A stretch of DNA of 10,505 nucleotides from Rhodosalinus sp046542825. Its GTDB lineage: Bacteria; Pseudomonadota; Alphaproteobacteria; Rhodobacterales; Rhodobacteraceae. A program made the position numbers and the translations under genes. The DNA lies in assembly GCF_046542825.1 (NCBI RefSeq), contig NZ_JBKHAQ010000096.1:1-10505 (forward strand), given 5' to 3'. Positions 1-6,929 of the stretch are shown here, piece after piece; position 1 is the first letter of the stretch; every line of letters starts with the position of its first letter. The notes beneath the pieces were generated by a model, which saw only the letters and a program-made list of their open reading frames with translations, ran no database searches and was not told the DNA's origin.

Positions 1-296
1 TCGGGCTCATTCAGCCATGCCTGGTGCCACGCTTTCATGTCGAAGGAGGCCAGGCGCCGGGGCTGCCGCGCAGGAGGTCGGCTTCGCGGACCGGCAGCCT
101 TGCAAGCGGCGCCAGATCGCGTGCAGTGTGGTGTCGCGGGGCGATCTCGGCGATTGTGGGGATCCTCTCTCGCCCGCCTCGTGACCGCCGGCCCAGACCG
201 CGAGGCCGACCCGTGCGCGAGGCCAGGCCCGCATGACCCGTGACGCCCGACACCGGCCGGCACGGCGGGAGCGCCGGGATATGCGGGGACAGCGGT
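1..296. other. Left-edge region with no convincing gene
   Basis: Both strands have open frames here, but their translations are rich in Arg, Pro, Gly and Ala with no recognisable motif, as expected for random high-GC sequence. In many alphaproteobacteria nepR and ecfG (anti-sigma factor and sigma factor of the general stress response) lie next to phyR. Neither is visible in this stretch, so they would have to lie outside the window. A minus-strand ATG at base 38 opens a 12-codon frame running off the edge, but it has no purine-rich ribosome site and is too short to judge. Confidence 0.5.
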
Positions 297-322
297 GGAA
301 CCGCCGCGGAAGTGGGCGCGTT
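297..322 (+). promoter_or_regulatory. EcfG (sigma-EcfG/SigT type) promoter of phyR
   Basis: GGAAC at 297-301 is followed by a 17-base spacer and CGTT at 319-322. This matches the published alphaproteobacterial general-stress consensus, GGAAC-N16/17-CGTT. It lies about 30 bases upstream of the phyR ATG, so transcription would begin near 328-332 and leave a leader of about 20 bases containing the ribosome site GGGGAGAG (341-348). Orientation, spacing and the identity of the downstream gene all agree. It implies positive feedback: PhyR frees EcfG, and EcfG transcribes phyR. The motif is read directly; use in the cell is inferred. Confidence 0.75.
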
Positions 323-351
323 AGGAAATCGGGACACTCAGGGGAGAGACC

Positions 352-1161
352 ATGACGAATGCTGAACCCGCTGCGAGCCGTGTGGAGGCGATCGGCGAGG
401 CGCTGCCGTATTTGCGCCGCTATGCGCGTGCCCTGACCGGGCGTCAGACCAGCGGAGACCGTTACGCAGCCGCCGCGCTGGAGGCGCTGCTGGAGGACGG
501 GTCCGCGATGGAGCGCCTTGCGCCGCGCGCCGCGCTGTTTCATGTCTTTCACAGACTGTGGTCCAGTTCGGGGCAGCCCGTGGCAGAAGTGCCGGAAGGG
601 CCCGAAGCCGCCGCGCAGCGCCATCTTGCGCAGCTGACGCCCAACAGCCGCGAGGCGCTGCTGCTGCATGCCGTCGAAGGGTTTCCGTTCGACGAACTGG
701 CACAGGTGCTGGACCTGTCGCAGGATCAGGCACGTGACCTGGTCGAGATCGCGCGGCGCGAGATGAGCGACGCGACCATCGGCAAGGTGCTGATCGTCGA
801 GGACGAGGCGATCATCGCGATGGACCTCGAATCGGTCGTTGCGGATCTTGGGCACAAGGTCACGGGGATTGCCCGCACCCGCGCCCGCGCGATCGAGCTT
901 GCGATGGAAGAGGCGCCGGACCTCGTGCTCTGCGACATTCAGCTGGCCGACGATTCTTCGGGCATCGATGCGGCGAACGAGATCCTGGAACAGCTTGGCG
1001 AGCGTCCGGTGATCTTCATCACCGCCTTCCCGGAGCGTCTGCTGACCGGCGAGCGTCCGGAACCCGCCTTTTTGATCGCCAAGCCCTATACGGAAGAGCA
1101 GGTGCGCTCGGCCGTCAGTCAGGCGATGTTCTTCTCTTCGACGGAAACGCTGAGAGCCTGA
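352..1161 (+). CDS. phyR: PhyR general stress response regulator (sigma-like domain plus receiver)
   Basis: A cytoplasmic anti-anti-sigma factor of the alphaproteobacterial general stress response. When phosphorylated, its sigma-like part binds NepR and so releases the sigma factor EcfG. The 269-residue length and domain order fit the family. Residues about 8-70 resemble a sigma region 2 fold and about 85-137 a region 4 fold (LTPNSREALLLHAVEGF, then a helix-turn-helix-like DELAQVLDLSQDQA). A receiver domain follows from 145. Receiver residues visible are acidic E150, D151 and E152 after VLIV, phospho-acceptor D195 in VLCDIQL, T224 in IFITAFPERLLTG, and K244-P245. The PxFxTA/YPERxLTG segment is typical of PhyR. 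The ATG at 352 has GGGGAGAG 4 bases upstream and sits just below an EcfG-type promoter. Its partners nepR and ecfG and any cognate kinase are not in the window. No key residue is missing. Confidence 0.96.
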   Translation: MTNAEPAASRVEAIGEALPYLRRYARALTGRQTSGDRYAAAALEALLEDGSAMERLAPRAALFHVFHRLWSSSGQPVAEVPEGPEAAAQRHLAQLTPNSREALLLHAVEGFPFDELAQVLDLSQDQARDLVEIARREMSDATIGKVLIVEDEAIIAMDLESVVADLGHKVTGIARTRARAIELAMEEAPDLVLCDIQLADDSSGIDAANEILEQLGERPVIFITAFPERLLTGERPEPAFLIAKPYTEEQVRSAVSQAMFFSSTETLRA

Positions 1162-1212
1162 GGCGCGCGTGCGCGCTATCGTCGCAGGTGGGGCGGGGCG
1201 GCTCGGTGCACA

Positions 1213-2310
1213 TCAGCCGCTGTGAAGGAAATGCAGGACGTCGCCGTCCTGCACGACATAGGCCTTGCCCTCGGCGCGCAGCTTGCCCGCCTCGCGCGCC
1301 CGGGCCTCGCCGCCCAACGCCACGTAATCGTCGAAGCCGATGGTCTCGGCGCGGATGAAGCCCTTTTCGAAATCGCCGTGGATCACGCCCGCCGCCTGCG
1401 GGGCGCGGGTGCCCTGCGGGATCGTCCAGGCGCGCGCCTCCTTCGGCCCGGCGGTAAAGAAGGTCTGGAGCTGCAGCAACTGGTAGCCGGCGCGGATCAG
1501 CCGGTCGAGCCCCGGCTCCTCGAGCCCCATCTCCGAGAGGAACATCCCGGCCTCCTCGGGATCGAGCTGCGCGAGCTCCTCCTCGATCCGGGCCGAGATC
1601 ACCACCGTCCCGGCGCCCTGCGCCGCGGCCATCTCTGCCACGCGCGCGCTTTGCGCGTTGCCCTGCGCGGCCGAGGCCTCCTCGACGTTGCAGACGTAAA
1701 GCACGGGCTTTGCGGTCAGCAGCTGCAGCATGCGCCAGGCCCTGGCGTCGTCCTCGGCCACCTCGACGGTGCGCGCCGGGCGCCCCTCTGACAGCGCGGC
1801 GGCCGCGGCTTTCAGAAGCCTTTCCTGCGCGACGGCCTCCGTATCGCCGCCACGCAGCTTGCGCGACAGGGTCTGCAGGCGGCGCTCGATGCTCTCCAGG
1901 TCGGCGAGCATCAGCTCCGTCTCGATCGTCTCGGCATCGGCCACCGGATCCACGCGGCCCTCGACGTGGGTCACGTCGTCGTCCTCGAAGCAGCGCAGGA
2001 CATGGGCGATGGCGTCCACCTCGCGGATGTTGGCGAGGAACTGGTTGCCAAGGCCCTCGCCCTTCGACGCGCCGCGCACCAGCCCGGCGATATCTACGAA
2101 GGTCAGCCGCGCGGGGATGACCTGTTTCGACTGCGCGATCTCGGCAATCTGCGCGAGCCGACGGTCGGGCACCGCGACTTCGCCCACGTTGGGCTCGATG
2201 GTGCAGAAGGGAAAGTTCGCCGCCTGCGCGGCCGCCGTGCGGGTGAGCGCGTTGAAGAGCGTCGACTTGCCCACGTTCGGCAGCCCGACGATTCCCATGC
2301 GGAAGCCCAT
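1213..2310 (-). CDS. ychF: YchF/OLA1-family P-loop GTPase/ATPase
   Basis: A near-universal cytoplasmic P-loop protein of the Obg/TRAFAC class that binds ribosomes and, in characterised members, prefers ATP. It has been linked to translation and to negative control of oxidative stress responses. The 365-residue product has G1 GLPNVGKS (9-16), G3 DIAG (73-76) followed by the family motif GxxKGEGLGNxFL, and N208-V-E-E211 in place of the NKxD guanine motif, which is the YchF hallmark behind ATP use. A coiled-coil-like helical insert spans about 125-195, and a C-terminal TGS domain begins near QTFFTAGPKEARAW (282) and ends in a beta-rich tail. The frame is open for 26 more codons upstream, but I chose the ATG at 2310 because MGFRMGIVG is the conserved N-terminus and AGGGGAGAG lies just upstream. 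It is convergent with phyR, with only 51 bases between the stops. pth, a common neighbour elsewhere, is absent. Confidence 0.97.
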   Translation of the reverse strand: MGFRMGIVGLPNVGKSTLFNALTRTAAAQAANFPFCTIEPNVGEVAVPDRRLAQIAEIAQSKQVIPARLTFVDIAGLVRGASKGEGLGNQFLANIREVDAIAHVLRCFEDDDVTHVEGRVDPVADAETIETELMLADLESIERRLQTLSRKLRGGDTEAVAQERLLKAAAAALSEGRPARTVEVAEDDARAWRMLQLLTAKPVLYVCNVEEASAAQGNAQSARVAEMAAAQGAGTVVISARIEEELAQLDPEEAGMFLSEMGLEEPGLDRLIRAGYQLLQLQTFFTAGPKEARAWTIPQGTRAPQAAGVIHGDFEKGFIRAETIGFDDYVALGGEARAREAGKLRAEGKAYVVQDGDVLHFLHSG

Positions 2311-2562
2311 TGCGCTCTCTCCCCTCTTGCGAAGCGTGGTTTCTCTAGGGGCCGTGGCGGGGGCTTGCAAGGCGGCGGTCGCCTGCACGGCGCTCTTCCG
2401 CCCTTGCGGGCGTCATCGCGAAGCGGTCCGTCGGAAGCCGATGCGCGCGCCCGTCTCGTGCCTGTCAGTCGCGCCCGTCACTCGCGGCGGTCGCCGGGGC
2501 GCGCCCGGCGTCGGGGCCGCTGCGCCGAACCCTTCGGATACCTCCCCGGGGCGCGCCATGCG
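2311..2562 (-). other. Spacer between P-type ATPase gene and ychF, with hairpins
   Basis: No gene is supported in these 252 bases. On the minus strand a short hairpin with arms CGCCC/GGGCG and a GCAA tetraloop (2399-2412) lies about 90 bases before the ychF ATG and could be in its leader. A second hairpin, arms CGCCGGG (2492-2498) and CCCGGCG (2504-2510) with a 5-base loop, lies about 50 bases after the ATPase stop. It lacks a U-run, so it is at best a weak terminator. The gap suggests ychF has its own promoter, but no convincing -35/-10 pair was found. Confidence 0.4.
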
Positions 2563-5277
2563 TCACGGCACGGGGGACGGTCCCGCGGCTGAGCGGGGAC
2601 CGATCGCGAGCCTCATGCGCTTTTCCGTCTCGACCAGCGCGAAGAACAGGACGCCCAGCCCGACGATCAGCAGTCCGTCGGCCAGAGGGACGGGCGCGGT
2701 GCCGAAGACCGCCTGCATCGGCGGCAGATAGGTGATCGCGAACTGCGCCGCCGTCACGGCCACGACGCAGGCCCATACCACGCGCGTGCCGCGCACCGCC
2801 GCCCAGGTCAGCGACGAGCCGTGCAGATTGCGGATCAGGAAGAGGTAGAAGAGCTCGAGCACCACCAGCATGTTGAGCGCCATGGTCTGCGCCAGCGGCA
2901 GGGGATAGCCGCGGTCGACGGCGTAGGCGTAGATGCCGAAGACAGCGGCAATGAAAAGGCTCGACACCAGCGCGATCTGCCAGACCAGCTGCCCGGACAG
3001 CAGCCCCGCATCGCGCGGCCGCGGCGGGCGGCGCATGGTGCCGGGCTCGGGGGGGTCGAAGGCCAGGGCAAGACCGAGCGTCACGGCCGTGACGAGGTTC
3101 ACCCAAAGGATCTGCACCGGGGTGATCGGCAGCGACATGCCCAGGGACACCGCGATGATGATGGTCATCGCCTCGCCCGCGTTGGTGGGCAGCGTCCAGC
3201 CGATCACCTTGGTGATATTGTCGTAGACGGTGCGCCCCTGACGCACGGCCGCGGCGATCGAGGCGAAGTTGTCGTCGGCCAGCACCAGTTCGGCGGCTTC
3301 CTTCGCCGCCTCGCTGCCCTTCTGTCCCATCGCGATGCCGGCGTCGGCACGCTTGAGTGCGGGAGCGTCGTTCACGCCGTCGCCGGTCATCGCCACGGTC
3401 AGCCCGTGCGACTGCAGCGCCGTGACAAGCCGCAGCTTGTCGCCGGGAGAGGTGCGGGCGAAGATGTCGGTCTCCACGACCGCCGCGGCGAGATCGGCGT
3501 CGCTCATCGCCTCGATTTCGGCGCCGGTCAGCACCTGGGCGGTGTTTTTCAGGCCGACCTGTGCCGCGATGGCGCGCGCCGTGGCGGCGTGGTCGCCGGT
3601 GATCATCTTCACCCGGATACCGGCGGCGTGGCAGTCGGCCACCGCCTCGATCGCCTCGGGCCGCGGCGGGTCGATCAGGCCGACGAGGCCGATCAGCGTG
3701 AGCTTTCCCTCAAGATCCGAGTCGTCGAGCTTCGCCTGGTCGGCCGGGGCCTCGCGCAGGGCCAGCGCGATGACCCGCTGTCCCTCGGCCGCCAGCGCCT
3801 CGACGCGCGCGTGCCAGGACTCCGGGTCGAGCGGTGCCGTGCCGCCGTCGCCCCGCACGCCGTCGCACATCGCCATCACCGCTTCCGGCGCACCCTTGAC
3901 GAGGATATGGGCCCCGCCCTCGGGATCGCGGGCCAGCACCGCCATGTAGCGGTGCGCCGCGTCGAAGGGGATCGCGTCGGCGCGGGTCCAGCCAGCGAAG
4001 GCGTCCGTCCCGGCCAGCTTGCCCGCCAGCGCCTTCAGCGCGCCCTCCATCGGGTCCCCCGCGACCTGCCAGCCGCCCTCCGCCTCGCGCAGCGCCGCGT
4101 CGTTGCAGAGCGCGGCGATCCGCGCCGCTTCGGCCAGCCTGGGCCGGCCTGCGGGATCGACCGGATCGCCCTTGGCACGGATCGTGCCCTCGGGCGCATA
4201 CCCCTCGCCATCGATCGTGTAGTCACGGCCTTCGAGCGCAAGCGAGGCGGCCATCATCTCGTTCCGCGTCAGCGTGCCGGTCTTGTCGGTGCAGATCACC
4301 GAGACCGAGCCCAGCGTCTCGATCGCCGGCAGGCGCCGGACGATTGCGTTGCGCCGCGCCATGGCCTGCACGCCCACGGCAAGCGTGATGGTCAGCACCG
4401 CCGGCAGCCCCTCGGGGATCGCCGCAACCGACAGGCCGACCACCGCCATGAAGAGCTCGGCGAAGGGCATGTCACGGATGAAGTAGCCGAAGGCCAGCAG
4501 CGACGCCGCGACGAGCAGGATGAACGCCGACAGCCAGCGCGCAAAGCCGTCCATCTGCCGCAGAAGCGGTGTGGTCAGCGTCTCGACCTCGGCGATCATG
4601 CCGCTGATCCGGCCGATCTCTGTCTGGCCGCCCGTGGCAACGACGACGCCGCGCCCGGTTCCGGCCGCGACCAGCGTGCCGGAGAACAGCATCGACTTGC
4701 GATCCCCCAGGGCGGCATCCGCCGCGACCGGCTCCGGCTCCTTGTCCACCGGCACCGATTCGCCCGTCAGGATCGCCTCTTCGGCGCGCAGGCCGCGGGA
4801 CGCGAACAGGCGGATGTCGGCGGGCACCCGGTCACCCGCCTCGATCAGCACCACGTCGCCCGGCACCAGTTCCGCAGCGTCAAGCGTCACGCGGTGCCCG
4901 TCGCGCAGCACGGCCGTGCGCGGCGCCAGCATTGCGCGGATCGCCTCCATCGCCTGCTCCGCGCGCCCCTCCTGCACGAAGCCGATCACCGCGTTGACCA
5001 GCACGACCGCCAGGATCACGCCGGTATCCACCCAGTGCCCCAGCGCGGCCGTCACTCCGGCCGCCCCGATCAGCACAAAGATCAGAACGTTGTTGAACTG
5101 TGCCGCAAAGCGCCGCAGGGCGCTGCGCTTTGGCGGCTCGGGCAGCCGGTTTTCGCCATGGCGGGCGCGGCGGCGCTCGGCTTCTTGCGTGCTCAGCCCG
5201 CGCTGCGTCGCCTCGAGGCGGTCGAAGACCTCGTCCGGCGACTGGGCATGAACGGCGATCGGACTTTCGTTCTGCAC
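2563..5277 (-). CDS. P-type cation-transporting ATPase (type II, Ca2+-ATPase-like)
   Basis: An integral membrane pump that uses ATP to move a cation, forming an aspartyl-phosphate intermediate. The 904 residues show the full type II order: an N-terminal cation-ATPase domain (about 12-80), actuator TGES (171-174), M4 motif PEGLP (288-292), phosphorylation motif DKTGT (D331), nucleotide-binding KGAPE (461-465), MITGDH (558-563), hinge GDGVNDAP (632-639), and a C-terminal block of helices M5-M10 (about 690-885). Against animal SERCA, the ion ligands on M4 (E289), M5 (N699, E702) and M6 (N727, T730) are kept, but the M6 aspartate (SERCA D800) is Ala731. It is therefore Ca2+-ATPase-like with uncertain ion choice; Ca2+, Na+, Mn2+ or another cation are all possible. 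The start is GTG at 5277, with GGGGGA 7 bases upstream and no better in-frame start nearby. It is transcribed divergently from the transporter operon and lies 252 bases upstream of ychF. Confidence 0.93.
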   Translation of the reverse strand: MQNESPIAVHAQSPDEVFDRLEATQRGLSTQEAERRRARHGENRLPEPPKRSALRRFAAQFNNVLIFVLIGAAGVTAALGHWVDTGVILAVVLVNAVIGFVQEGRAEQAMEAIRAMLAPRTAVLRDGHRVTLDAAELVPGDVVLIEAGDRVPADIRLFASRGLRAEEAILTGESVPVDKEPEPVAADAALGDRKSMLFSGTLVAAGTGRGVVVATGGQTEIGRISGMIAEVETLTTPLLRQMDGFARWLSAFILLVAASLLAFGYFIRDMPFAELFMAVVGLSVAAIPEGLPAVLTITLAVGVQAMARRNAIVRRLPAIETLGSVSVICTDKTGTLTRNEMMAASLALEGRDYTIDGEGYAPEGTIRAKGDPVDPAGRPRLAEAARIAALCNDAALREAEGGWQVAGDPMEGALKALAGKLAGTDAFAGWTRADAIPFDAAHRYMAVLARDPEGGAHILVKGAPEAVMAMCDGVRGDGGTAPLDPESWHARVEALAAEGQRVIALALREAPADQAKLDDSDLEGKLTLIGLVGLIDPPRPEAIEAVADCHAAGIRVKMITGDHAATARAIAAQVGLKNTAQVLTGAEIEAMSDADLAAAVVETDIFARTSPGDKLRLVTALQSHGLTVAMTGDGVNDAPALKRADAGIAMGQKGSEAAKEAAELVLADDNFASIAAAVRQGRTVYDNITKVIGWTLPTNAGEAMTIIIAVSLGMSLPITPVQILWVNLVTAVTLGLALAFDPPEPGTMRRPPRPRDAGLLSGQLVWQIALVSSLFIAAVFGIYAYAVDRGYPLPLAQTMALNMLVVLELFYLFLIRNLHGSSLTWAAVRGTRVVWACVVAVTAAQFAITYLPPMQAVFGTAPVPLADGLLIVGLGVLFFALVETEKRMRLAIGPRSAAGPSPVP

Positions 5278-5921
5278 GTCGAATCCCCCGGAGATGCGGC
5301 GCGCTTGTGATCTAGCGGCATTCGCCCCCCCCGTCGAGGCGGACGCCGGTATTGCCGGTCGCGCAGAAGGGTGAAGGCAAACAGGCGCCAGCGGTCACGG
5401 ACGACGGCGCAGGCGCGGCCGCCACACGCGCAGCCGCGCCGCGCCAGAGCCGGCGCGGCCCCAGGTCCCAGGTCCCATATCCCAGGCCCCAGGCCCCATG
5501 CCCGGGAGCATGCCGCGCTCCGTTCCCGTGGCCCGGATCCGCGCCGCGCGCACCGCCAATGCCTCGTTTGCCCCGGGGCGGCAGCCGCAGGACCGCCCCG
5601 ACCCGCCTGCGCCGTCTCGCCGAGAGAGGACCCCGCCTCAGGTCCGGCGACCGGCACACCACCTGCAAATCGGCGAGCCGGCGCGGGTCTGTCGAGGGAC
5701 CTCACCTGTGCCGAATCCTGTTGCGGTCTTGCCCGGGCACGAACGCACAGGCACACTCAGGGCTGACTTGACGGGATTCGACCGATGCTGCCTCGAACGG
5801 TCAGGTGCCGCGCGGGCCGGATCCCGGCCTCCGTCCAGAGCCCGAAGGGCCGGCGGCGATGTGCACGCGCAGCATGGACGCTCGGAGGCACTCTCATGAC
5901 GACAGCAGGGAGAACTATCAC
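5278..5921. other. Divergent intergenic region of 644 bases
   Basis: It separates the minus-strand ATPase start from the plus-strand transporter operon and should hold promoters for both. Open frames cross it, but their products are Arg/Pro/Ala-rich and low in complexity, with no motif, so I call no gene except the tiny leader ORF at its right end. It also holds a heptamer tandem array (5461-5502) and a short hairpin, GGCCGG-ATC-CCGGCC (5815-5829), in the likely operon leader. TTGACG at 5768-5773 could be a -35 element, but no acceptable -10 follows. No GGAAC-N16/17-CGTT stress promoter was found here on either strand. Confidence 0.5.
5461..5502. repeat. Heptamer tandem repeat, 6 units, arranged as 2 x 21 bases
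   Basis: Six consecutive 7-base units run CCAGGTC, CCAGGTC, CCATATC, CCAGGCC, CCAGGCC, CCATGCC. All begin CCA and end in C. The order A-A-B then A'-A'-B' shows a second level, two diverged 21-base copies, so a heptamer array seems to have been duplicated as a triplet and then drifted (T to C in several units). It is non-coding and lies inside the divergent spacer. Its role is unknown; slippage-prone arrays of this kind can vary in copy number between strains. Confidence 0.85.
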
Positions 5922-5925
5922 ATGA
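5896..5925 (+). CDS. Possible 9-codon leader ORF overlapping the binding-protein start
   Basis: The ATG at 5896 is preceded by GGAGG (5884-5888) with 7 bases of spacing, a near-ideal ribosome site. It encodes MTTAGRTIT and stops at TGA 5923-5925, overlapping the next gene's start in an ATGA junction, the usual form of translational coupling. The 9-base string CATGACGAC occurs at both starts (5895-5903 and 5921-5929), so the alternative is that a short duplication of the start region created a decoy. No Trp, His or Leu run suggests classical amino-acid attenuation. Position and ribosome site support it; expression is unproven. Confidence 0.35.
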   Translation: MTTAGRTIT

Positions 5926-6851
5926 CGACCCCTTTCAGTTTCGCGGGCCGTGCCGCAGCCGCAGTTGTGGCCGCGGCGCTGGCCGCGCCGGCCGTGCAGA
6001 GCGCAGAACTGGGCGACACCGACGATCCCATTCGTTTCGCGCTGGTGGAATGGACCGGCCAGCATCTGACCTCGCGCATCATCGGCTCGGCGCTCGAGGA
6101 GATGGGGTATGACGTCGAATACGTCTCGGTCGGCTATCTCGTGAGCGGCACGGCTGCCGCGGACGGCGACGTGCACGCCACGCTCGAGGTCTGGGACAAC
6201 AACCTTGGCGATCTCTTCCCGCAGCTGCTGGAATCGGGCCGGCTGGAGAACCTGGGCGATGTGGGCCTCGAGGCAGGCGAGGGATGGATGTATCCCGACC
6301 ACGTCGCAGAGCTGTGCCCCGGCCTGCCGTCCTGGGAGGCTGTGCAGGACTGCGCGCAGGAATTCGCCACGGCCGAAACCTTCCCGCAGGGCCGTTTCCT
6401 GTCCTACCCTTCGGACTGGTCGAACCGCTCGGAGGTGCTGATCGAGGGCGAGGATCTGGACTACCGGGCAGTCCCCGCAGGCAGCGAGGGCGCGCTCGTG
6501 GCCGAGCTGAAGGCCGCAGCCGAGACGGACTCGCCGCTGCTGATGATGTTCTGGGCGCCGCACTGGGTGCTCTCGGAGGTCGATGTCTCGTGGGTCGACA
6601 TGCCCGACGAGATCCGCGAAGAGTATTCGATCACGCAGCCCAACGTCTTCAAGGCCGTCTGGCCGGGGCTGAAGGACAAGTGGCCGGCCGCCTACGAGGT
6701 GATCCGCACCGCGAAGATCACCAACGAGATCCAGGAGCCGCTGATGGCGCGGATCGACCGCGACGGCGAGGACACGAAGGCCGTCGTCGCCGAGTGGATG
6801 GCCGCCAACGAAGACATTTGGCGCCCGTGGATCGAAGACGCCACCGACTGA
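5922..6851 (+). CDS. Periplasmic substrate-binding protein of a betaine/choline/TMAO-type ABC importer
   Basis: It captures a quaternary amine or similar osmolyte in the periplasm and delivers it to the permease encoded downstream. The 309-residue product begins with a signal peptide: R10, then a hydrophobic Ala/Val run (11-24), with cleavage likely near VQSA (25-28). The mature part has the OpuAC/ProX layout: FALVEWTGQH (W44), LEVWDNN (W91), GWMYP (W122), and MMFWAPHW (W211, W215). Tryptophans at such positions form the aromatic box that holds trimethylammonium groups in this family. C132 and C144 in LCPGLPSWEAVQDC could form a disulfide. The start at 5922 has AGGGAGA 8-9 bases upstream; a longer open frame from 5805 has no signal peptide. 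The ligand cannot be fixed from sequence: glycine betaine, TMAO, choline or a related compound. The gene order binding protein, ATPase, permease also occurs in TMAO transporters of marine Rhodobacteraceae, but no TMAO-degrading gene is seen here. Confidence 0.92.
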   Translation: MTTPFSFAGRAAAAVVAAALAAPAVQSAELGDTDDPIRFALVEWTGQHLTSRIIGSALEEMGYDVEYVSVGYLVSGTAAADGDVHATLEVWDNNLGDLFPQLLESGRLENLGDVGLEAGEGWMYPDHVAELCPGLPSWEAVQDCAQEFATAETFPQGRFLSYPSDWSNRSEVLIEGEDLDYRAVPAGSEGALVAELKAAAETDSPLLMMFWAPHWVLSEVDVSWVDMPDEIREEYSITQPNVFKAVWPGLKDKWPAAYEVIRTAKITNEIQEPLMARIDRDGEDTKAVVAEWMAANEDIWRPWIEDATD

Positions 6852-6869
6852 GCACGCCTTGACGCGAAA

Positions 6870-6897
6870 GGCGCGGCCGTCGTGGTGCGGCCGCGCC
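6870..6897 (+). promoter_or_regulatory. Intercistronic stem-loop between binding-protein and ATPase genes
   Basis: The arms GGCGCGGCCG (6870-6879) and CGGCCGCGCC (6888-6897) are perfectly complementary over 10 bp, all G-C, with an 8-base loop. It lies 18 bases after the binding-protein stop and 32 bases before the ATPase start. There is no U-run, so partial termination or 3'-end protection of the upstream message is more likely than full termination. In binding-protein operons such as malE-malF, a hairpin in this place lets the binding protein be made in excess. Confidence 0.7.
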
Positions 6898-6929
6898 GTC
6901 CTTCGTTCAGCAAAGGGAGCCTTGCCCGG

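Noticed and set aside
1..38. Possible minus-strand gene start (MKAWHQAWLNEP...) leaving the window
   Set aside because: Only 12 codons are visible, and no Shine-Dalgarno-like sequence precedes the ATG on that strand. It does not resemble a NepR N-terminus.
1162..1178. GC-rich inverted repeat between the phyR and ychF stops as a bidirectional terminator
   Set aside because: The stem is about 5-6 bp of alternating GC with a 4-base loop and no U-run on either side. Such patterns are common by chance in this composition.
2311..2388. Upstream extension of ychF by 26 codons
   Set aside because: The conserved family N-terminus begins at MGFRMG (2310) and a good ribosome site lies between the two possible starts.
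2821..5310. Very long plus-strand open frame (829 codons) opposite the P-type ATPase
   Set aside because: The opposite strand carries every P-type ATPase motif. The plus-strand translation is rich in His, Arg, Gln and Asp without motifs, as expected for the antisense of GC-biased codons.
5352..5771. Plus-strand frame of 139 codons in the divergent spacer
   Set aside because: The product is Pro/Arg/Ala-rich, runs through the heptamer array, has no ribosome site and no motif. An overlapping frame of similar quality is also open.
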